Source: Acidobacteriota bacterium (lineage in GTDB: Bacteria > Acidobacteriota > UBA6911). From it: a stretch of DNA of 46,307 bases. The position numbers and the translations under genes were made by a program. Positions 23,980 to 32,677 of this stretch are shown here, one piece after another. The notes under the pieces are model-generated. The model did no database searches and was not told the origin of the DNA. It saw only the letters and a list, made by a program, of their open reading frames with translations. The stretch covers positions 1 to 46,307 of the forward strand of contig JAFGIY010000074.1 in assembly GCA_016929335.1 (NCBI GenBank). Reading direction: 5' to 3'. How positions within the stretch are numbered: position 1 is the stretch's first letter; each line of letters starts with the position of its first letter.

Positions 23980-25410
23980 TTAATGCGTTCCATATAGAAT
24001 CGCGCCCTGCTTCAGCAGGATCGACTGCAACTCCGACACATCCTGTTCGAGTTGCCGCGGCGTGATGCCTTTACGGGCGCAAACAGCGGCAGCCACTCCG
24101 GCCGCCTGGCCGGTTACCATGGTCTCCTGAAGGAACCGGGCGTAGGAATCGCGGTCCGTTGAGATGGCTTTGCCGCCTACGAGGAGATTTTCAATGACTT
24201 GCGGTACAAGACAGCGATAGGGGATGTCATAGGAGCCGCCATCCTTTGGATAGACAATTCCTTCATATGTGATGGTGTCTTTTGTAGCCACATGCTTCGC
24301 GCCGGATGAAAAGGAGCTCTTGCCGATGACGTCCGGGAACTTCCGGGCCTCGGCGACATCCGCCTTTCTCAGGATGTAATCGCCCATGATTCTCCGGCTC
24401 TCGCGGATTCTCAGCTCCATACAAAGCCGTGTTAAGTAGGATTTTTCAAATCCGGGCATGTATTTCTTGATGAATTTCAGAGCCATGCGGATCTGTTTCC
24501 GGCACTCTGCCTCGCAGTATGTCAGGTCCCGGATGTTGGTGGGATCCGCATTGCCGACCTGGGACGAATGCTGAAAATGAGCCTGAAACACACCGTTGTC
24601 TCTGGGCATTATGAAAAATCCGACGCCGCTGAAAGGATGGTATTCTCCCGCAGCTGCAGCTTTATCCCTCAGGGAGTAATAGCCCATGAAGTTGCTGATT
24701 TCGGTAATATCCTTCACATTGCGTATCCGCTCCACGATCTGTTCCTGGGTCCAGTTCAGATAAGGATGGGTCATGGCATTGAATTCGTAAGCGGCATTCT
24801 CCCTCACGTATTTCAGAACCTTATCCCAGTCTACGCCATCGACAGTGAAAGAGACGGTATGAGGCTCGAGTTCTTCCTTCGGAACCTGCTCGAACGGAGC
24901 GCCGGCTTTCGCCGAAACATGCCCTTCCCCCGTGCAATCAATGATCACCTTGCCGAGGACGGCCTGGCGTCCGGAGTAGTTATCGACCACGACGCCCTTT
25001 ATGGCGTTCCCTTCTTTGAGCACATCCACTGCAAGAGAATGCAGCAGAAGGCTCACGTTGCTTTCCGCCATCATCTCGAAAATCAGCAGGCACCAGTAAT
25101 CCGGATCCACCAGCGAAAAGCTGTAGCCCACGCGAAAATCCGGCGTGGTATGGGGCAATGCGTGCCCCTCCTTCAACAGTCTGCTATGCGTCTCCTCCAT
25201 AATGCCGCCGATGATCTGCTCGCAGCGGGGATTGAACATATAGGCGTAGGCAAAACCGGGAGGCCCGGAAACGTTCATCTGACCGCCGAGCGTACCGAGA
25301 CGTTCAATCAGGATTGTATTCGCACCGGCGCGCGCTGCCGAAATAGCCGCCGCGACACCGGAAGTTCCTCCACCGACGACCACGACATCATATTCGCCGT
25401 AAATTTCCAT
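23980..25410 (-). CDS. FAD-dependent oxidoreductase (FAD_oxidored type)
   Basis: The 476-residue flavoprotein starts with the dinucleotide-binding motif VVVVGGGTSGVAAAISAARAG (about 9-29) and the following acidic ERLGTLGG, where the FAD ribose is held. Other family marks are VIIDCTGEGHVSAKAGAPFE near 155-175, the GDYILRKADV segment, and a C-terminal NLLVGGKAIS...GQAAGVAAA that closes the FAD site. It resembles PF12831 proteins, which oxidise or reduce poorly defined substrates. It sits between the UGSC-like protein and the second molybdenum hydroxylase on the same strand, with 85 and 96 bp gaps, so it may be part of the same pathway. Confidence 0.88.
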   Translation of the reverse strand: MEIYGEYDVVVVGGGTSGVAAAISAARAGANTILIERLGTLGGQMNVSGPPGFAYAYMFNPRCEQIIGGIMEETHSRLLKEGHALPHTTPDFRVGYSFSLVDPDYWCLLIFEMMAESNVSLLLHSLAVDVLKEGNAIKGVVVDNYSGRQAVLGKVIIDCTGEGHVSAKAGAPFEQVPKEELEPHTVSFTVDGVDWDKVLKYVRENAAYEFNAMTHPYLNWTQEQIVERIRNVKDITEISNFMGYYSLRDKAAAAGEYHPFSGVGFFIMPRDNGVFQAHFQHSSQVGNADPTNIRDLTYCEAECRKQIRMALKFIKKYMPGFEKSYLTRLCMELRIRESRRIMGDYILRKADVAEARKFPDVIGKSSFSSGAKHVATKDTITYEGIVYPKDGGSYDIPYRCLVPQVIENLLVGGKAISTDRDSYARFLQETMVTGQAAGVAAAVCARKGITPRQLEQDVSELQSILLKQGAILYGTH

Positions 25411-25495
25411 AAACCTGTCTTCCTCTATTTAACCGCGGATTTTCCCGGGTATACGGACAAGCATCCGTGAGAATCTGTGAAGATACGCGGTTCCA

Positions 25496-27208
25496 TTATC
25501 TTTTAAACTGTTCAATATTTCGGGCGGCCTTCCCATCGGGCAAACACACGGGCAGCACAATGCTTTCGCTGTGCAAAGCCCACGGAAGGATAACGCCCGA
25601 ATGTCCTCCGCGTCCTCCAACGACCACAATCTCGACATCCTTAGGGGAACGAGTTACCGGCATGGGATGTTTGTCGGCAAATTCCGGCGGGCGAACGGGC
25701 ACCAGCCCGCGATTCCTTACCATGGGCACATCATGCACCGCGCGAAGGTGAATATGTTCGCGAATCATGTCTTTGGTATAGCCGGAATTCCCGAGCATCA
25801 TTCCGTGATCCGGAGTAAGGACGAGCACCAGCGGTCCGGGGATATATGCATTATTGGTACCCAGGGTAGTGCAGCAGTCCGTGATGGTATCCAGCAAGTC
25901 ATGGCCGTTGAGGCTCAGAAAATCGATGATATCGTGCTGGGGCTCCGCTTTCAGAACATAGACCGTGGTCGTCTGGGCGTCGTAATGCTCTTCATTGATC
26001 ATTTTCCATTGGGCTAAAGACGGTTCCTCCGCAAAGCAATAGGTGAACTCCGCCTGAGAAGCGATGCAGTCCAGATCGCAGATGCCGGGCACGGCGCGGC
26101 AGACATTCAGGATGACGAGATTAACGGCCCGGCCGATAGTCGCGTTCGCCGGATAGCCCGGCCCCAGGCAGCCCTGCTTCCCGGAAATGCCGATCTGCTG
26201 AGCAATAGGGCCGCTGACCAGAACCAGGTTTCCGCCCGGATGCGACGTTGTAACCGACTGAAGCAGATTGTATCGGGGATCGGCCAAAGCCTTGAACGCC
26301 GTCACCAGAACAGGCATGGCTTGAGGCTTGCAGCCCGCCATTACAGCGGCGATTGCGACATCCCGGACCGTAACGTCCTTGCCGGTCGGACCGACTTCAC
26401 GCCAGAGCGTCATTCCGGGATCGAACGGACAATACGCAAACATCTTTTCCAGCCGGGATTGTGTCGGCGGAATGACGGGCAATCCATCACCGATATGTTC
26501 ACGGTCGAGATATTCCATGACCTCTTCCATGTAACAGCCCGGCTCATACAGCCGGTCTTCCATCATCTCAATCTTCTCGGTAACAGGCAGCAATCCGTTC
26601 TCAGCAGGAGGAATGATATCCATCCTAAAATCGATATGCGCGACTTCCTGCAATCGCCCGGGGCCCGCAGTGAGCGAATCCATGATGTAGTCCCATTTCC
26701 GATCGATTTCCTTCCGGACATCTTCTGCAGTGCTGGCTTGATAAATATCGATTTTGCAGAGACACAGGTTCCCCGCCCTGTACACGGCAACTCCTTCGAC
26801 GAGCTCGCCGCCGGGAGGCGCCGTGATGTAAACGCTCGGGATGCCCAATTTCTCGAGCGCCATGGTTACAATGCAGGTTGCGGGTGATGTGCCCATATCT
26901 CCCAGGGCCACGACTGCAGCCGCCGGCTTTTCCTTTGCAAGCATGGCGGCATATTTTTCAAGCGCTGCCGTGTCTTTGCCGCGCACGGTTTCGACGTAGT
27001 CGATAAAATTGCCGATTCCCATTTCGCGAAAGCGTTCCTTGATGCGAACAAACACTTCGCCGTAATTGCAGAAGCTGAGTTTTGTATTGTTATAGAAAAG
27101 AATTTTTCCCCTTTTAAGCTCCTCCAGGCTGACTCTTGGAGCCAGCTTGATGACCGGTCTATCCTGGATTCCCCGAGGATCCAGCAAGGGATTGAGTCTG
27201 CTTTTCAT
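25496..27208 (-). CDS. UGSC-like protein without selenocysteine
   Basis: This 570-residue protein aligns along its full length with the selenoprotein at 17874-19583 and shares the C-terminal domain (GDGLPVIPPTQSRLEKM near 240; later VLVTAFKALADPRYN and GPGYPANATIGRAVNLV). At the UGSC position it reads GD-M105-G-T-S, so both the Sec and the resolving Cys are replaced; a Cys occurs a few residues later in PATC. It has no signal peptide, suggesting a cytoplasmic location. AGGAG lies ten bases before ATG 27208. First gene of the minus-strand group and divergent from the IclR gene, which probably controls it. Activity unknown. Confidence 0.82.
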   Translation of the reverse strand: MKSRLNPLLDPRGIQDRPVIKLAPRVSLEELKRGKILFYNNTKLSFCNYGEVFVRIKERFREMGIGNFIDYVETVRGKDTAALEKYAAMLAKEKPAAAVVALGDMGTSPATCIVTMALEKLGIPSVYITAPPGGELVEGVAVYRAGNLCLCKIDIYQASTAEDVRKEIDRKWDYIMDSLTAGPGRLQEVAHIDFRMDIIPPAENGLLPVTEKIEMMEDRLYEPGCYMEEVMEYLDREHIGDGLPVIPPTQSRLEKMFAYCPFDPGMTLWREVGPTGKDVTVRDVAIAAVMAGCKPQAMPVLVTAFKALADPRYNLLQSVTTSHPGGNLVLVSGPIAQQIGISGKQGCLGPGYPANATIGRAVNLVILNVCRAVPGICDLDCIASQAEFTYCFAEEPSLAQWKMINEEHYDAQTTTVYVLKAEPQHDIIDFLSLNGHDLLDTITDCCTTLGTNNAYIPGPLVLVLTPDHGMMLGNSGYTKDMIREHIHLRAVHDVPMVRNRGLVPVRPPEFADKHPMPVTRSPKDVEIVVVGGRGGHSGVILPWALHSESIVLPVCLPDGKAARNIEQFKR

Positions 27209-27324
27209 TAGCTATTCACTCCTAGAAACGGAAAACATCTCAATAGAACACCGCACCACACCGAGCCGATAAACTTAAATTTAGCAGTTATGCAGCTCAA
27301 TAAAAAACAAATTGTCCCTTAGTC

Positions 27325-27402
27325 TCGTTTTGGGGTCGGGATCGGGGTCGAAACGGAGAAATGAAAAACCGACTCCGATACCGATGCCGACTCCGACCCC
27401 GA
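27325..27402. repeat. GGGGTCG/CGACCCC inverted repeat
   Basis: GGGGTCGGGATCGGGGTCG (27332-27350) faces a C-rich complementary run of CCGA-type hexamers at 27370-27402. The arms are degenerate repeats of a six-base unit. It lies between the divergent UGSC-like and IclR genes, just upstream of the iclR-type promoter. A similar element ends the window at 46203-46307. Confidence 0.6.
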
Positions 27403-27404
27403 TA

Positions 27405-27432
27405 TTGACCGGAGTTATGTTATTGTTATAAG
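27405..27432 (+). promoter_or_regulatory. Probable sigma70-type promoter of the IclR gene
   Basis: TTGACC (27405-27410) and TATAAG (27427-27432) are separated by 16 bases and match the -35 and -10 consensus well. Transcription would begin near 27440 and leave a leader of about 60 bases before the GTG at 27503. IclR proteins often bind near their own promoter. No operator could be picked out because the neighbouring repeat dominates the symmetry. Confidence 0.45.
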
Positions 27433-27502
27433 TGCAAAAGAGGGATATACGTAGACTGTTTGCAGCCGCAGAAAGACAAATAGATTTCAGGGAGGAGCAG
27501 GC

Positions 27503-28300
27503 GTGGCCGCCAAATCGAAAAATGCGCGCAGGAAAAAACCCGGTAAATCGGTTTACCTTGTTCCCGCAGTGGATAAAGCTCTGGAAATACTCGCTATGCT
27601 CAGGGCCGAGGGCCGCGAAATGAACCTCGCGGATATTTCAAAAGCGACCGGTTCCCATAAAAGCAGCGTGCAGAGGCTGATGACGACGCTCTGTCATCAC
27701 GGTTTTGTGAAGCGCGATGAAGTGACCAAAAGGTACGCGCTTGGGATCGCGCTGGCGGAATACGGACGGGTCGCATTAAACAATCTGGACATTCGTCAGC
27801 TGGCCAAGCCCTATTTGCAGGCCCTTGTCGATTACAGCGGGGAGACCGCCGTGCTGGCGATCATGAACGACACCAAAATGGTCATGATCGATAAGAGAGA
27901 ACCTCCCAGCCAGATACGAGCATCTCCATTCATCGGCTTGAGATTCCCGGCGACGGCAACCTCAAACGGGAAGGCCCTGCTTGCATGGCTTCCGGAAGAA
28001 CGCGTCAATGAAATCATGCGGATAGAGGGGCTGCCGGCGCCGACCAAAAACTCCATCATCAAGCCGTCGGTCTATAAGGCAGACCTGGCGGCTGCGCGTG
28101 AACGCGGTTATGCCATTGACCGGGAAGAATTCCAGGAAGGAGTCAGCGGCGTGTCGGCGCCGGTATTCAGTCCCAAAGGTCAGGTCATTGCCACCATCTC
28201 GCTGGCGGCGCCGGCATTCCGAATGACGGAAGAGAGCGTGCGGAAATACGGCGAAAAATGCGTTGAAGTCGCCGCTCAGCTTTCCGCCCAGCTTCTTTAG
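27503..28300 (+). CDS. IclR-family transcriptional regulator
   Basis: The 265-residue protein has the IclR layout. A winged helix-turn-helix covers about 15-80 (VDKALEILAML start; ADISKATGSHKSSVQRLMTTL is the recognition region, followed by the wing KRDEVTKRYALG). The GAF-like effector domain covers about 90-260, with ATATSNGKALLAWLPEE and the C-terminal GVSGVSAPVFSPKGQVIATISL typical of the family. The GTG start follows GGGAGGAG. An N-terminal stretch of about 12 Lys/Arg-rich residues is extra. It is divergent from the UGSC-like/FAD/Mo-hydroxylase group and convergent with the GlcF/GlcD-like pair. IclR proteins usually sense a small aromatic or organic acid metabolite of the pathway they control. 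Confidence 0.92.
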   Translation: MAAKSKNARRKKPGKSVYLVPAVDKALEILAMLRAEGREMNLADISKATGSHKSSVQRLMTTLCHHGFVKRDEVTKRYALGIALAEYGRVALNNLDIRQLAKPYLQALVDYSGETAVLAIMNDTKMVMIDKREPPSQIRASPFIGLRFPATATSNGKALLAWLPEERVNEIMRIEGLPAPTKNSIIKPSVYKADLAAARERGYAIDREEFQEGVSGVSAPVFSPKGQVIATISLAAPAFRMTEESVRKYGEKCVEVAAQLSAQLL

Positions 28301-28308
28301 CCACAAAT

Positions 28309-28326
28309 GATCACGAATCCGTGATC
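28309..28326. terminator. Perfect hairpin between convergent genes
   Basis: GATCACG and CGTGATC enclose AATC; an outer pair GCCAC (28299-28303) and GTGGC (28331-28335) extends the stem. It lies between the IclR stop and the end of the GlcF-like gene and could terminate both. There is no strong T-run. Its arms are also CACGAAT-type repeat words. Confidence 0.45.
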
Positions 28327-28351
28327 TTCCGTGGCACTTTCTACTTTGGGG

Positions 28352-29632
28352 CTAACCTAAGACTTCCATCAGGTTCATGACCTTCTGAGGCATCTTGAGC
28401 CGGGCAATATTATCCTGCAACTGATACTGGCAGCCCGGACACGCCGTCACCACGATATCTGCACCGCTGGCCTCGACGCTCTCCATCTTCTTCTCGGCAA
28501 TCTTGCGGGAAAGCTCGTAGTAGTACAGGCTGAACTGCCCTGCCATGCCGCAGCAGCGGCTTGCATCGGGCATCTCGATGTAACGGCAATCGGCCAGGGA
28601 TTTCAGGATCCGGCGCGGCTGTTCCTTTATCCCCAGATGGCGGTTCAGATGGCAGGGATCGTGCCAGGTCACCTTCTTCCCTTTGAGCGCTTCAGCATTC
28701 CGGAATGAGGATGAGGATAGACTCAGAGTGTCGATGAGGAACTGCGAGACATGCTGGATCTTTCCGGCAAATTTCCCATAGGATTCCTGCCGTTCCGGAG
28801 TATCCGCCAGGAAGTGAGGGTATTCCCGGAGAGTACAGGCGCAGGTGGCGCAATCGGTAACGATACAGTCGACGTCCGGAAATGCCGCGGCATTGATATC
28901 GGCGATTCTTCGCCCCGTCTCAAAATCTCCCGCGCCGAGGAACGCTGCGGCTCCGCAGCACCCTTGCTCTCTCGGCATCACGACTTCAATCCCCTGGCGG
29001 GTCAGAAAATCAATGGTCTTTTTGCCGATATGCGGCAGGCTGAATTCATTCATGCAGCCGGGGAAATAGCCGACTCGCATAACCGACTTCATCCCGCGCG
29101 GCGGTTTCGTCACTTCGCCGACCATGTCACGCAGGAATCTGGGAGCGACGGCCGGCAGATTCCGTCCCTTGATCAATCCCGACATAAAGCCGGGCAAATG
29201 GCGGATGGTGCCGTTGGTTGCAGGCATAAGAGCGGACTGGAAAAATCCGGCTACACGCAGGAAATTGCCCAGCATCTTCCGGTTCGTAAGCAGATTGCGA
29301 TAGGCGAGGCCATAGGGGAAGCGTACTCCCATGACCCGCGCCGCATCCGCGCGTGCGGCCACCACAATGCGGGGGATAGGAGCCTTCGAAGGACAGCTTT
29401 CGGTGCATGCCATGCAGGCGGTGCATTTATAGAGACGGTCCGCCAGATTGCGATTCAACTCCAGACTGCCGTTGAGCAGCGCTTTGGCTAATTCGTTTTT
29501 GCCGCGAGCAACGCCCGACTCAATCTTTTCCGCTTGATAGACCGGACACACATATGTGCAAAAACCGCACTTCATGCATTGTTCGGTGTCCTTTTCGAAC
29601 CTGACCAGTTCCTTGAGTGCTGCCGAGCTCAT
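28352..29632 (-). CDS. GlcF-like (Fe-S)-binding oxidoreductase subunit
   Basis: The 426-residue protein has two [4Fe-4S] ferredoxin motifs near the N-terminus (CMKCGFCTYVCP at about 19-30 and CTACMACTESCP at about 70-81). Two CCG domains follow: YFPGCMNEF with EQGCCGAAA, and WHDPCHLNR with ASRCCGMAG. This is the plan of GlcF, the electron-transfer subunit that passes electrons from a D-2-hydroxyacid dehydrogenase flavoprotein to the respiratory chain. Its start overlaps the end of the GlcD-like gene by four bases, so the pair is translationally coupled. A third GlcE-type subunit is absent. Confidence 0.92.
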   Translation of the reverse strand: MSSAALKELVRFEKDTEQCMKCGFCTYVCPVYQAEKIESGVARGKNELAKALLNGSLELNRNLADRLYKCTACMACTESCPSKAPIPRIVVAARADAARVMGVRFPYGLAYRNLLTNRKMLGNFLRVAGFFQSALMPATNGTIRHLPGFMSGLIKGRNLPAVAPRFLRDMVGEVTKPPRGMKSVMRVGYFPGCMNEFSLPHIGKKTIDFLTRQGIEVVMPREQGCCGAAAFLGAGDFETGRRIADINAAAFPDVDCIVTDCATCACTLREYPHFLADTPERQESYGKFAGKIQHVSQFLIDTLSLSSSSFRNAEALKGKKVTWHDPCHLNRHLGIKEQPRRILKSLADCRYIEMPDASRCCGMAGQFSLYYYELSRKIAEKKMESVEASGADIVVTACPGCQYQLQDNIARLKMPQKVMNLMEVLG

Positions 29633-31014
29633 GAGTTTTCCCAGATTTTATTCGGATTCATTATATTGTTCGGATCCAGAATCCCCTTGATGTTCCGCAT
29701 GATATCAATCGCCCTTGGATCGAGCGCTTTTGCCAAAAGCCTTTTCTTTTCCAGCCCGATTCCGTGTTCACCGGAGAGAGTGCCTCCGAGTTCGAGCGCC
29801 GCTTCGAAAATTTCGGTAAGGGTTTGATCCAGCCGTTCCAGATCTTCCTTCTCGCGGCTGTCGGTAAATACGCTGGGGTGGATGTTTCCGTCGCCGGCAT
29901 GCCCGATGAGGACGATTTCAAAACCGGATTTTTTCGATATCTCATCCAGCTTTTTTATAAAATCGGAAAGCCGGTCTCTCGGCACGGTTACATCTTCGGC
30001 GATCACCGTTCGGGCGGCGCTGTAGATTGCGGCAAATCCGGCACTGCGGGCCTTCCAGTACATCATGGATTCCGCATCGTCCTTCGCCAGACGCGCGATT
30101 TTTGCGCCTCCTTCATTCAGCAGATCCAGTATCTGCTTCGCCTCGCTCTCGACCGCTGCGAGAGATCCGTCCACATCGATCAGCAGCATCGTGTTGGCGT
30201 CAACCGGCAGGCCGATCTGCATCTTTTCCTCAATCCGGCGGATGACGAAATTATCCACGAATTCAATTTTCGCGGGCACAATGCCGTTCGCCAGGATCTT
30301 CGACACAACAGCCCCCGCCGCCGTCATATCATCGAAAATGGCAAAAATCGTCCGCTTGGCCGCCGGCTTGGGAATGAGCCGCAGCGTGATTTTTGTGACT
30401 ATCCCGAGAGTGCCTTCCGAACCGGTAAACAGATGCAGGAGGTCATAGCCTGTGCGGTTTTTAACGGTGGATCCGCCGATTTTTATTATATAGCCGTCGG
30501 GAAGCACCACTTCCATTCCCAGCACATATTGCTTGGTGACCCCATATTTAATGCACAGGGGGCCGCCGGAGTTTTCCGCCACTGTTCCGCCTACAGTGCA
30601 GCTGAGGAAACTCTGCGGATCGGGAGGATAAAAAAGATTTTCTTTAGCCAGAAGATTGTTGAGATCCTGCAACACAACCCCCGGCTCAACCGTTGCGGTC
30701 AGGTTCGCTCTGTTGATCTCAAGAACCCGGTTCATCTTTGTAGTGCAAAGGACAATCCCGCCGCAAATGGGAATCGAGCCGCCGCTTATATTGGTGCCGG
30801 ATCCGCGCGGCGTTACCGGAATCCGCTTTTCATTTGCCAGCTTTAGAATCGAGGAGATCTGCAATGTGGTTACCGGCAGCACAACCACATCGGGGCGATG
30901 AGACCATGTCGTGGTGCCGTCATAGGCATAGGTCGCCAGGTCTTCTTTTTCAGTCAGCACAGAATCCTTGCCGACGATAGCTTCCAGCTGCTTTATAATG
31001 TCCGGCCTCCACAT
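29629..31014 (-). CDS. GlcD-like FAD-binding 2-hydroxyacid dehydrogenase subunit
   Basis: The 461-residue flavoprotein belongs to the VAO/PCMH family. The FAD_binding_4 domain (about 35-175) contains TPRGSGTNISGGSIP and TVGGTVAENSGGP. The C-terminal FAD-oxidase domain has HAGDGNIHPSVF (metal or substrate-binding histidines) and SGEHGIGLEKKRLL. Such proteins oxidise glycolate, D-lactate or other D-2-hydroxyacids to 2-oxoacids. The GlcF-like partner overlaps its stop codon. It fits an organic-acid pathway with the IclR regulator next door and the TRAP transporter at the window start. The exact hydroxyacid cannot be determined from sequence alone. Confidence 0.93.
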   Translation of the reverse strand: MWRPDIIKQLEAIVGKDSVLTEKEDLATYAYDGTTTWSHRPDVVVLPVTTLQISSILKLANEKRIPVTPRGSGTNISGGSIPICGGIVLCTTKMNRVLEINRANLTATVEPGVVLQDLNNLLAKENLFYPPDPQSFLSCTVGGTVAENSGGPLCIKYGVTKQYVLGMEVVLPDGYIIKIGGSTVKNRTGYDLLHLFTGSEGTLGIVTKITLRLIPKPAAKRTIFAIFDDMTAAGAVVSKILANGIVPAKIEFVDNFVIRRIEEKMQIGLPVDANTMLLIDVDGSLAAVESEAKQILDLLNEGGAKIARLAKDDAESMMYWKARSAGFAAIYSAARTVIAEDVTVPRDRLSDFIKKLDEISKKSGFEIVLIGHAGDGNIHPSVFTDSREKEDLERLDQTLTEIFEAALELGGTLSGEHGIGLEKKRLLAKALDPRAIDIMRNIKGILDPNNIMNPNKIWENS

Positions 31015-31185
31015 CGATCCGCTGTCTCCCTTAAGAAAATTAAGAGCCTTCGAGTTTTATAAAGTATCTCCAAGGCCCTATTCCACACCTGCCACCAGAG
31101 CATCACCTATGGGATGCTATCCCATAGGTGAATCCTGCTAAATGTAACCGCTGGAACAAGGATTGGCAAGAAAAAATCCGGGCAG

Positions 31186-31518
31186 CTGTATGGGATTGAG
31201 ACCAGTGCATTAAATCGGGCTGTAAGACGGAATGCCGAGCGTTTTCCGGCGGATTTTATGTTCCAGCTTACCAACCAGGAGTGGACCAACTTGAAATGCC
31301 GAATTGGCATTTCAAGTTTGAGAAATAAAGCCGGGGAGCCCGGAATTAAGGGCTGGGGCGGCAGCCGAGTCGCGCCCTATGCCTTCACCGAAGAAGTGGC
31401 CGCCATGGAAAGTAAGTACGATAGTCAGTTCAAAGTTGTGTTCGATGCCATCCGGCAATTGATGGCGCCGCCGGATAAGAAGATTCGTCGCATCGGATTT
31501 GTATCTTCCGAGGAATGA
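31186..31518 (+). pseudogene. Remnant of an ORF6N-domain protein
   Basis: The frame reads LYGIETSALNRAVRRNAERF, then PADFMFQLTNQEW, a degenerate stretch, RVAPYAFTEEVAAM, and then directly KYDSQFKVVFDAIRQLM with a basic end. These are the start, middle and tail of ORF6N proteins, which are DNA-binding proteins linked to phages and mobile elements. The N-terminal dozen residues with the start codon are missing, and about 50-100 residues between the YAFTE segment and the KYDSQF tail are deleted. An internal ATG at 31258 would give 86 residues but has no ribosome site. It is a sign of past mobile DNA here. Confidence 0.65.
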
Positions 31519-31693
31519 GCCTGGCCTTCTGATATCTCCCGCGCCCACCGTCTCACCGAATGGCAAATCCCGTTTTCCGCAACGGCCGAGGACTCCGCCG
31601 CTCGGAGGGAAAAGCGCCCAAAGGACTGAAAATTTACCGGCCGGCTTTTATGGCGGCCCATTTAAGCTATTGGATAAGCCCAAGTCAAGCCGG

Positions 31694-32452
31694 TCAGGTG
31701 ATTTCGCAGAGACGGCGAAAAGCCGCGATCCCCGGCGGCGCCGACACATGGGTTGTCAAATCCGGATCATCCCAGCGAAAGAAGGGATTTGTGGCGCATT
31801 CCTCCTCCAGAAGAAGCGGCACGGTCGGCTTGCCCAAATGCGCCGCGGCCTCAAGTGCCTTAAGCCTTCCGGACAGCCGGACATTTCCCGGATCGATACC
31901 GGCCGATTCGCGAACGTATTGCAGCGTATACTCGTGCGAGCACCAGATTCGGGTTTGTCTCGGCAGCGCCCGGATCTTCTGAATCGATTCGTACATCACA
32001 TCAGGCGTCTCTTCAAACATATTGCCGATGGTGCCTCCAAAAACGGTATCGCCGGAAAAAAGATCGCCGCTTCCGTCAGCAGAGGAGAAAAAGTAGGCGA
32101 TATGGGCTCTGGTATGCCCGGGGACATCCAGTATGCGGGCTTTTGATCTGCACACGGTTACTTCATCCCCTTCCATAAGAAAGACCGTTTGTGTCGGAAT
32201 CCGGCCGCGATCGCCCGCACCGCCGTATACCGGAATCCCGGGAAAGCGCTTCAGCAATTCCCTGTTTCCGCCGGTATGGTCGCCATGGTGATGAGTATTA
32301 AGGATCGCCGTCAGCCGGCGTCCGGTCTCCTTCAGATATTTAAACACCGGTGCAGCATCTCCGGGATCGACGACGGTCGCCTCCGGCGCATCGCCATCGA
32401 GGAGCAGATAGATATAATTGTCAGCCAGTGCGCGCAAAGTAATCACTTGCAT
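31694..32452 (-). CDS. gloB: Hydroxyacylglutathione hydrolase (glyoxalase II)
   Basis: From ATG 32452 the protein is 252 residues, as expected for GloB. It starts with LRALADNYIYLL and has the metallo-beta-lactamase metal motif THHHGDH at residues 53-59, then VPGHTRAHIAYF, LFSGDTVFGGTIG and SHEYTLQYVR, all with the metal-binding histidines and aspartate in place. The C-terminal HAGH_C region is present (ATNPFFRWDDPDL). Glyoxalase II hydrolyses S-lactoylglutathione to D-lactate, which would be a substrate for a GlcD/GlcF-type enzyme like the one at 28352-31014; this link is only inference. An upstream ATG at 32482 is possible but is not favoured by family length. Confidence 0.9.
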   Translation of the reverse strand: MQVITLRALADNYIYLLLDGDAPEATVVDPGDAAPVFKYLKETGRRLTAILNTHHHGDHTGGNRELLKRFPGIPVYGGAGDRGRIPTQTVFLMEGDEVTVCRSKARILDVPGHTRAHIAYFFSSADGSGDLFSGDTVFGGTIGNMFEETPDVMYESIQKIRALPRQTRIWCSHEYTLQYVRESAGIDPGNVRLSGRLKALEAAAHLGKPTVPLLLEEECATNPFFRWDDPDLTTHVSAPPGIAAFRRLCEIT

Positions 32453-32677
32453 GCTGAAAGCAATTCTCCTTAGCCGTTTCACATTCGAATTAAGAATTGA
32501 TGCACACGCATAAAAGGCGTCTCATATCTTTCATAAGAGGACCGGCTTCCGCCTGCGCCTCCTGCCGGAAGAAACCGTCTCAAAAGTCCACAACAGAATA
32601 ATATCTGAACTTGAAAGCTTACGTCAGCGTTAATGATACAATGATGGAAGGCTGGACAACAAAAAGGAGCAGAAGCT

